Origin: Oscillospiraceae bacterium | GTDB lineage: Bacteria; Bacillota; Clostridia; Oscillospirales; Ruminococcaceae | Assembly: GCA_017461245.1 (NCBI GenBank) | Contig: JAFTYW010000047.1 | Coordinates: 1-54,536, forward strand | Length of the DNA: 54,536 nucleotides | Direction of reading: 5' to 3' | Shown: piece after piece, positions 48,704 through 54,536 of the stretch | Layout: each line of letters begins with the position of its first letter | Position numbering within the stretch: the first letter of the stretch is position 1 | The notes under the pieces: model-generated | What the model was told of the DNA's origin: nothing | Databases searched by the model: none | The model's input: only the letters and a program-made list of their open reading frames with translations | Translations under genes and position numbers: made by a program

Positions 48704-49920
48704 GTTTTATCAAAGACGATTTTATGCTTAAAAATGAGACCGCAAAGGAGCTTTATTCGGCCGTCAAGGATCTTCCCATCATTGACTACCACTGCCACTT
48801 AGTTCCCAAAATGATTGCCGACAACCACAAGTTCAAAAACGCTTTTGAGCTTTTCCTTGGCGGCGACCACTACAAATGGCGCCAGATGCGCACAAACGGA
48901 GTTGACGAGCGCTTTATCACAGGCGACGCCGACGAGTATGACAAGTGGGTCGAGTTTGCTAAGACCATGCCCATGCTTATCGGAAATCCCCTTTATCACT
49001 GGACTCATCTTGAGCTGAAAAGATATTTCGGCATTGAAGAGGAGCTTTCTGAGAAAACCGCAAAGGATATCTGGGACAAGGTAAACGACTGCCTTAAAAA
49101 AGACGAGTTCAGAGCTCAGGAACTTATAAAGAAGTCAAACGTTGAGGTTATCTGCACCACCGACAACCCCTACGACAACCTTGAATACCACAAAGCCTTA
49201 AAGGGCTTCTCGGCAAAGATACTGCCCACCTTCCGCCCCGACTTATCCGATATCAAGAGCGATATCACCGAGAGAATGGACTATTTTAACGAAAACGGCT
49301 GCCGCCTTTCTGACCACGCCGTAGACGTTCTTGATGACGATATGATCGACAAGCTTGTATTTCTCGGCGAGGAGTACGCAAAGCGCGGCTGGACAATGCA
49401 GCTTCACATCGGCGCGCTGAGAAACAATAACACAAAGATGTTTGAGCGTCTTGGCGCTGACACAGGCTTTGACTCGATAAACGATTTCCAAATTGCAGAG
49501 GGCATTTCAAAGGTTCTCAATGCACTTGAATCCAAAGATATGCTCCCCAAGACCATTCTTTACACCTTAAATCCCAAGGACAACTACGTTCTCGGAACTA
49601 TGCTCGGAAACTTCCAGGGCGGCGGCATCCCCGGCAAGATCCAGTTTGGCTCGGGCTGGTGGTTTAACGACCAGCGCGACGGAATGGAAAGTCAGATGCG
49701 CGCCCTCTCAAACCTCGGTATGATCTCCCGCTTTGTCGGAATGCTTACCGACTCGAGAAGCTTTGTTTCCTATCCCAGACATGAGTATTTCAGACGAATT
49801 CTCTGTAACCTCTTAGGCAAGTGGGTCGAAGAGGGCGAATATCCTAAGGATATGGATACCCTTGTAAAAATCGCAAGCGGCATCTGCTACTACAACGCCA
49901 AAGAATACTTTAAATTTTAA
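48700..49920 (+). CDS. uxaC: Uronate isomerase
   Basis: This 406-residue amidohydrolase-fold enzyme shows DYHCHLVPKMIADN, GNPLYHWTHLELKRYFGI, NVEVICTTDNPYDNL, GCRLSDHAVDV, LHIGALRNNNTKMFERLG and WWFNDQRDGMESQM. It isomerises galacturonate to tagaturonate (and glucuronate to fructuronate). The GTG start at 48700 is supported by AAGGATGG and by the family N-terminus (DDFMLKNETAKELY). It is about 60 residues shorter than typical UxaC; the segment missing between TFRPDLSDI and the FNENGCR helix accounts for most of this. Confidence 0.95.
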   Translation: MSFIKDDFMLKNETAKELYSAVKDLPIIDYHCHLVPKMIADNHKFKNAFELFLGGDHYKWRQMRTNGVDERFITGDADEYDKWVEFAKTMPMLIGNPLYHWTHLELKRYFGIEEELSEKTAKDIWDKVNDCLKKDEFRAQELIKKSNVEVICTTDNPYDNLEYHKALKGFSAKILPTFRPDLSDIKSDITERMDYFNENGCRLSDHAVDVLDDDMIDKLVFLGEEYAKRGWTMQLHIGALRNNNTKMFERLGADTGFDSINDFQIAEGISKVLNALESKDMLPKTILYTLNPKDNYVLGTMLGNFQGGGIPGKIQFGSGWWFNDQRDGMESQMRALSNLGMISRFVGMLTDSRSFVSYPRHEYFRRILCNLLGKWVEEGEYPKDMDTLVKIASGICYYNAKEYFKF

Positions 49921-49941
49921 CTCCTTAAACGAGGTGTAAAT

Positions 49942-52755
49942 ATGTTAATTTATTCTAACGAATTTTTCTACTGCCACGACAGATTTAACGACGGCAAGAA
50001 AAATCACGATTTTTCTGACAACACTCTTATGACCACCGAGCAGAGAGTGGAGTTTTTAAAGGAGTATGCTGACTACCTTGAAAAGTCCTACCTCGTCGCT
50101 AAAGATCCTCAGAAAGTTCTTTCTGAGGAGGATGCCGCAAAAGAGCTTGCCGCTCTTTGCGCTCCCGAGGCTCTGCCGAGGGTAACACGGCGCTTAAATC
50201 TTGCTACTATGCGCGCATCTCTGCAGTCTGTTCCCACCTCTCGCGGCTGGTATCTCTACACTCCGCGTGCGGTAATCGAGGACGAGTGTGTTGTTTTCAA
50301 AAGACACCCCTATCCCCCTTCGCCTGCGGCAGTTTACAACATTGACGGCAACTTAAAGGAATTTACCTTCTCAGTCTACATTGACAGCGAGTACAAATCC
50401 TTTATTTCCAAGGTTATTGACTCGACGACCGCGAGAACTATTGAACTGAGATGCGGTATTTACGATATTTTAAAGCTTCATTTCTATCCTCACGGCAAGT
50501 TTTACGCCTGCCTTGGAAACAAAAACGAGTACATTCTTGACAACCAGTATGTCTGCGACTACGAGTACGACTGCTGGCAGACGGTCACAGTAAAACTGCT
50601 TGGCGACAACTTTGAGGTCACGCTTGGCGGAACGACAAAGGAGTTTCCTTGCACAAACGCCCTCGTACCCGACACACTTTTTGTCGGCAGCGGAATGTTC
50701 CACGTAGGTCAGTGGAGCTTTAAGCCCGTTTCGATGAAGTTTGAAAACGGCGAGGTCACCTCTTTCTTCGACGGCGACGATAAGGCGGCGGGAGAGATAG
50801 AGGAGATCGGCGAGGTTAAGCTCCCATACCGAGTAGGCGGATTTAATAACCGCAACAAAGCGCTTATTTTAGAGAGCGAGTTTGAGTACAGCAACTGCGC
50901 ATCTGCCATTCTTGATTTGGACTCTCTCGACCCGCACGGCACAGTTTACATAAACGGCGTAGAGGTTCTCAAGGCCGACGGCTTTGAGGCTCAGAGTCTT
51001 GATATTACCGACTGTCTTAGAAAAGGCAGTAACAGCATCAAGATAGTTGTTGACCCCCGCGCACCCGAAACCCTCTTTAACTGGCACAGACAGACCGACA
51101 CCTACAACGGTTGGTTCTGTGAAAAGGTTACTGTTACATTTATAAACGAGTATGAGGTTTCGGATGTTCTTGTTGTAACCGAAAAGGTTAAAGAAAAGGT
51201 TGACTTTACCGTTTCGGCAAATCTTGGTAGCAAGAAAGCAAAAATCACCTTGCAAAAGATTTTCCCTCAAAAAGAGGATGAGGTTTATCTCGGTGTTTTC
51301 TTTACCAGCAATTATAAACTTTGCGAGAAGTTCTCGCTCGATGTAGAGCCTTGGTCGGTTGAAAATCCCGTTCTTTACGCGGTAAGAGTTATTGCCGTTG
51401 ACGATAAAGGACGTGAGCTTGACGACGAGGTTATCGAAACAGGCTTCAGAACAATAGAGCAGAAAGACGGCAGAGTTCTCTTAAACGGCGAGCCGCTCGT
51501 TTTAAACGGCGCTCTCATTATGCAGTTTCTGCCCCCGCACGACGAAACCCCTGTCACCCACATCTGCCCGAGAGACGAGCAGATATGGCAACAGGAAAAG
51601 CTTGTCCGTCTTTTAGGCGGCAACACCCTTAGACTTCATATGCTCGGCTACGGAAGCAACGACATCCGTTATGCAAGATATGCTGACAGAATAGGTCTCC
51701 TGCTTATCTGGATAACAAGATTTATCGACAGCGCAGAGCAGATGGCATTTGGCGGCAAGTGGCTGGCCAAGGACGGCTACATTAAGCAGATCTCTGCTCG
51801 CCGAAATCATCCCAGCATCATTATGTGGGAGGGCTCAAACGAATACCACCCCGACTTAAACGACATCAACAACATTTACAAGACCTTTGTTCCTGCCGTT
51901 AAAGAGGTTGACAAGACAAGGCTTATCTGCCCTGTTTCGCATCTTTATTACGCCGCCGACCTTTATCCTTACGAGGGTTGCGGATATTATGATGACAGCG
52001 GAAAATTCGACCACGACGGAAATCCCGCCACCGCCCCTGCCGAGTGGACCGACCCCTTGGTCGTTCGCTCCTCGCACACCTACGAGATACTGCTCGGCTA
52101 CGGAACAGGCTGGGAGAGAATGAGAGAGCAGGACTGGTCGATTCAGCCGGGAATGTTTAACTCCAAAAAGCACGCCTATCTCATAACCGAGTTTGCAGTT
52201 ATCGGCAGACCCAGCCCGTTTGTTCCCGAAGCCAAGGACTTTTTCAACGACAAGTCCTACGAGGTTGGCGACGAGGTGGCTATGGGCTACGATTTCACAA
52301 CTGAAAACTGGCGCGAAAGCCAGGCATATCAGGCAATGTGTGCTAAGATATGCACCCAAGTCCTGCGCCTTAACGACGCGGACGGAATGCTCTGGTGCTG
52401 CCTTATGAGCGGTGCAAACAACGGCTCGTACTTAAAGCCCCCTCTTGACTGCTACGGCTACCCCAAGTACTCCTTCTTTACCTTAAAGGAAGGATACCAG
52501 CAGGACATTGCCCTTTCAAAATCTCTTGACGTTTTAAAGCCGAGAGCTTTTGAGGTCACACCCGTTATTGCAGGTCTTGAAAAAGGCGAGAGCTTTAAAC
52601 TTACCGCCGAGCTTTTGGACCTTAACGAGAATGTTGTTATGAGCACAAGCTACGAGGGTGTTTGCGAGAGCGAAAAGCCCTTTGAGGTCGGCTCCTTTAA
52701 TGCAGAGGTCAAGAGCGACGGATATTACAGCATCCGATATACGTTGGATAAATAA
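49942..52755 (+). CDS. Glycoside hydrolase family 2 enzyme linked to uronate catabolism
   Basis: The 937-residue protein has an unusual N-terminal part (about residues 1-290, including a beta-sandwich GNLKEFTFSVYIDSEYKSF), then a GH2 sandwich (HGTVYINGVEVLKADGFEA) and a TIM barrel (RVLLNGEPLVLNGAL; NTLRLHMLGYG). The acid/base Glu634 is in HPSIIMWEGSNEY and the probable nucleophile Glu750 in AYLITEFAV. No signal peptide is seen, so it is cytoplasmic. As the last gene of the uxa operon it probably removes a beta-linked galacturonate or glucuronate from imported oligosaccharides. It does not look like ordinary LacZ or UidA. Confidence 0.87.
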   Translation: MLIYSNEFFYCHDRFNDGKKNHDFSDNTLMTTEQRVEFLKEYADYLEKSYLVAKDPQKVLSEEDAAKELAALCAPEALPRVTRRLNLATMRASLQSVPTSRGWYLYTPRAVIEDECVVFKRHPYPPSPAAVYNIDGNLKEFTFSVYIDSEYKSFISKVIDSTTARTIELRCGIYDILKLHFYPHGKFYACLGNKNEYILDNQYVCDYEYDCWQTVTVKLLGDNFEVTLGGTTKEFPCTNALVPDTLFVGSGMFHVGQWSFKPVSMKFENGEVTSFFDGDDKAAGEIEEIGEVKLPYRVGGFNNRNKALILESEFEYSNCASAILDLDSLDPHGTVYINGVEVLKADGFEAQSLDITDCLRKGSNSIKIVVDPRAPETLFNWHRQTDTYNGWFCEKVTVTFINEYEVSDVLVVTEKVKEKVDFTVSANLGSKKAKITLQKIFPQKEDEVYLGVFFTSNYKLCEKFSLDVEPWSVENPVLYAVRVIAVDDKGRELDDEVIETGFRTIEQKDGRVLLNGEPLVLNGALIMQFLPPHDETPVTHICPRDEQIWQQEKLVRLLGGNTLRLHMLGYGSNDIRYARYADRIGLLLIWITRFIDSAEQMAFGGKWLAKDGYIKQISARRNHPSIIMWEGSNEYHPDLNDINNIYKTFVPAVKEVDKTRLICPVSHLYYAADLYPYEGCGYYDDSGKFDHDGNPATAPAEWTDPLVVRSSHTYEILLGYGTGWERMREQDWSIQPGMFNSKKHAYLITEFAVIGRPSPFVPEAKDFFNDKSYEVGDEVAMGYDFTTENWRESQAYQAMCAKICTQVLRLNDADGMLWCCLMSGANNGSYLKPPLDCYGYPKYSFFTLKEGYQQDIALSKSLDVLKPRAFEVTPVIAGLEKGESFKLTAELLDLNENVVMSTSYEGVCESEKPFEVGSFNAEVKSDGYYSIRYTLDK

Positions 52756-52760
52756 GCAAT

Positions 52761-52790
52761 AAAAACCACCTGCTATGCGGGTGGTTTTTT
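52761..52790 (+). terminator. Terminator of the uxa operon
   Basis: A 13-bp stem with one wobble (52761-52773 with 52777-52789), loop TAT, T6. Confidence 0.9.
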
Positions 52791-52794
52791 AGTT

Positions 52795-52912
52795 GGCTCC
52801 CCTTGTCAGGGGAGCTGTCGGCAACTGCCGACTGAGGGGTAGTTTTTGTTTTTCTCTCCCTCCGTCTTTTTGCTACGCAAAAATCCACCTCCCTCGTCAG
52901 AGGGAGGCGTTT
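52795..52912. repeat. Intergenic hairpin cluster
   Basis: Contains GCTCCCCT-TGTC-AGGGGAGC, GTCGGCA-AC-TGCCGAC and CCTCCCTCGTCAGAGGGAGG. It is of the dispersed palindrome kind but without TGTAGGG ends. No gene. Confidence 0.65.
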
Positions 52913-52930
52913 ATGTTTATGTTTGCTTTA

Positions 52931-54433
52931 TTATTTTACCATTGGGATAAGAATTTTTTTGTTTTGGCTGAGCCTTTCTTCATTAAGCTCGTTTTGCTCC
53001 ATAACCGCTCTGTAGGAGGTATTGTACCTTTTGGCAATATCAAAGGCGTCCTCGCCCTCTTTTGCAAAGTAGATGGTCATTGCGGTTTTGGGGTCTCGCT
53101 CGGTCTGCTCGGCCGAGATTGCCATATTGTTTATAACAGGCACGCTCTCGTTTTTGAGTATCTTGGCTTCTAACAAGAGTACAACGCAGACCTCGTTTTT
53201 ATTAGGTACACGGCTTGCCGACAAGACCGAAACGTCTCCGTCGCAGTATGAGCCGATATACTCTCTGTCTGCCGCGAGGGAAATTTCAAGCGGCATATTC
53301 TTATCAAAGGTGTTGACCTCGCCATCTCCGTCACGCGCCAGCATTCCCGCGTTCAGATCACATTTTACCATGATCTCGCCGTGCTCATTTGAGGACGCCG
53401 AAACATTTTTAACGTCAGCAAAAACATCTATGATCTCACCCGTGAGGTTATCGAGCGCAACGCAGACTTGATGCGATTTGTTCTCATTCTTATTTAGTGT
53501 GGTGACCGAAATCTCGCCCTTTTCACAGGCTGACTCGCGGCCTATGCAGTAGCAGTCAACCACCGCCTCGACATTTTCTTTCCTTAAGATCTCAGCCGCC
53601 GCCTCAAGCAAGACCTCGATGGCAATTTCACAGCCATCTCTGCCTATCGGCTCAGCGGAAAGGCGGCAGATCTCTAAGCGAAGGTCGGCCCTATCGCCCT
53701 CCTCCGCGCCGTTTACCATCATAAAGTGATTTACAGGCAGGGTAAACTGCGCGGTTTTTACTCCGTCCGCCTCGTCGCTTACATAGACGATATTAAGGTC
53801 GACCTCGCCCTTTATGATAAGCCTGCCCGAAACTATCTTATGCTCCAAGACCTTAGGGTTGGCGCTCATACGAACGACCGAGCTTATGGGGGCGGACAGC
53901 TCATACTCCTCCATAACGGTGAAGTTCTCGCAGACGCAGCAAAGCGGCACCTCGGCCTCAAAGCTCTTTTTCTTACACTCGACGCCATCAGAATCAATAT
54001 CAACCGCAATAGAGAGCGCAGCGCTCACCTGTACCCTAGCCCGCATTAAAAGCGCTCCTCGCAGTTCAATGCGCCTTGGGCTTACCGCAAGGCAGTTTGA
54101 ATACTCGGTTTCAAACCGCACAGTAGCAGCAGGATTTTCGCCGGAAGCTTGCAGGTCGATGTTCTTTGAAAACGGAATCTGTGTTTCAAAGCTTTCGACC
54201 TTGCCGTCAGATGTTATGTAAAGCATTCGCATAAAAGCCATTCCGCCTAATACAAGGCGCTGGCCCTCTATTCTTTTTGATGTTGCCCTTGCTGTAAGTG
54301 AGCATTTTAAAATTTTTTCAATATCCCCCATATAATCGGGGAGAACAAGAGCAGTCTCGACCCCTATCTCGCAGGAGCCGTCATAAATGGTTTTTCTCTG
54401 CATAAGTTCTTTTCTTATAAGGCTTGCATCCAT
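52931..54433 (-). CDS. SipL-like spore coat protein (DUF3794 + LysM)
   Basis: The 500-residue protein has repeated DUF3794/SPOCS-type domains (YDGSCEIGVETALVLPDYMGDIEKIL; HKIVSGRLIIKGEVDLNIVYVSDE) and a C-terminal LysM (YFAKEGEDAFDIAKRYNTSYRAVMEQN, ending KKILIPMV). This is the architecture of SipL, which links SpoIVA to coat assembly in Clostridioides difficile. It indicates a spore-forming lineage. A GGAGG site precedes ATG 54433. Confidence 0.9.
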   Translation of the reverse strand: MDASLIRKELMQRKTIYDGSCEIGVETALVLPDYMGDIEKILKCSLTARATSKRIEGQRLVLGGMAFMRMLYITSDGKVESFETQIPFSKNIDLQASGENPAATVRFETEYSNCLAVSPRRIELRGALLMRARVQVSAALSIAVDIDSDGVECKKKSFEAEVPLCCVCENFTVMEEYELSAPISSVVRMSANPKVLEHKIVSGRLIIKGEVDLNIVYVSDEADGVKTAQFTLPVNHFMMVNGAEEGDRADLRLEICRLSAEPIGRDGCEIAIEVLLEAAAEILRKENVEAVVDCYCIGRESACEKGEISVTTLNKNENKSHQVCVALDNLTGEIIDVFADVKNVSASSNEHGEIMVKCDLNAGMLARDGDGEVNTFDKNMPLEISLAADREYIGSYCDGDVSVLSASRVPNKNEVCVVLLLEAKILKNESVPVINNMAISAEQTERDPKTAMTIYFAKEGEDAFDIAKRYNTSYRAVMEQNELNEERLSQNKKILIPMVK

Positions 54434-54502
54434 TGTTTTTCCTCCTTTTGTACCCTATCTATGACAAATATATTAACAGTTTGTATAAAATATTCCGCTT
54501 TA

Positions 54503-54530
54503 TTGACTTTTGCAGAATTTGGTATAAAAT
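54503..54530 (+). promoter_or_regulatory. Possible rightward promoter at window edge
   Basis: TTGACT (54503-54508), 16-bp spacer, TAAAAT (54525-54530), pointing out of the window, divergent from the SipL-like gene. Confidence 0.4.
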
Positions 54531-54536
54531 ATAATA

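Noticed and set aside
51856-52359. 167-residue minus-strand ORF within the GH2 gene
   Set aside because: Antisense shadow of the conserved GH2 barrel; no ribosome-binding site or known motif.

Overview
The window looks like a chromosomal segment of an anaerobic, endospore-forming-lineage member of the Bacillota (class Clostridia, most like the gut Oscillospiraceae/Ruminococcaceae and relatives). The reasons are a SipL-type DUF3794+LysM protein, a single-chain iron-sulfur L-serine dehydratase, AzlCD, a collagen-like surface protein, and near-consensus sigma-A promoters with 17-bp spacers. Dispersed TGTAGGG...CCCTACA intergenic palindromes also fit. No rRNA, prophage, IS transposase or CRISPR array is visible. 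Three tRNA genes are present (Thr-GGT, Leu-TAA, Leu-CAG). The lineage is inferred from gene content only.

Layout. 0-4.3 kb: the 3' part of a collagen-like/leucine-rich-repeat surface protein, a Ser-rich lipoprotein and azlCD; a copy of the azlD 3' end lies beside the collagen gene. 4.3-8.4 kb: glmS, the rpsF-ssb-rpsR operon and an AraC regulator. 8.5-15 kb: a GH31 glycosidase, then a leftward run of ABC ATPase, LtaS/MdoB-type sulfatase-fold enzyme, DegV and NUDIX genes. 15-23.6 kb: tRNA-Thr, radC-hemW-comF, a two-component system with a small exported protein, L-serine dehydratase-trmO, and a ferritin-like four-helix protein. 23.7-26.1 kb: an XRE-GlmM fusion with a GlmU-type acetyltransferase. 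26.2-27 kb: a compact divergent XRE/DUF6809 switch. 27.2-31.8 kb: moxR-DUF58-transglutaminase. 32-33.2 kb: a lipoprotein, an orphan four-helix-bundle gene with a hairpin array, and tRNA-Leu. 33.3-38.4 kb: prfB-PrsA-like-tgt-NagD-like, yajC and TIGR04086. 38.4-41.6 kb: tRNA-Leu with a duplicated 5' fragment, then an AT-rich island (second four-helix-bundle gene, HNH endonuclease, nucleotidyltransferase). 41.7-52.8 kb: alaA, then a hexuronate catabolic locus. 52.9-54.4 kb: the SipL-like gene.

The most interesting system is a proposed self-contained control circuit for UDP-GlcNAc precursor synthesis. A complete phosphoglucosamine mutase (GlmM) carries an N-terminal XRE DNA-binding domain and is translationally coupled to a GlmU-like acetyltransferase. 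A 41-nt motif (GNAACC-N3-GGTTGC-N20-GGTTGY) lies with the same orientation and spacing upstream of this operon and of glmS about 17.5 kb away. In both places its last half-site supplies the -35 box and a -10 box follows after exactly 17 bp. This suggests that the fusion acts as a trigger enzyme controlling glmS and itself. No glmS ribozyme could be recognised in the short glmS leader.

The second clear pathway is hexuronate use. UxaC, UxaB, UxaA, KdgK and Eda convert galacturonate to pyruvate and glyceraldehyde-3-phosphate. They sit in two operons flanking an AraC regulator, together with a large cytoplasmic GH2 enzyme that probably releases the uronate. No transporter is in the window. Other points of note are a transglutaminase-like protein whose catalytic Cys reads as Ser, an eight-unit mini-hairpin array next to an orphan four-helix-bundle gene, and a tRNA-Leu 5' fragment in direct repeat.
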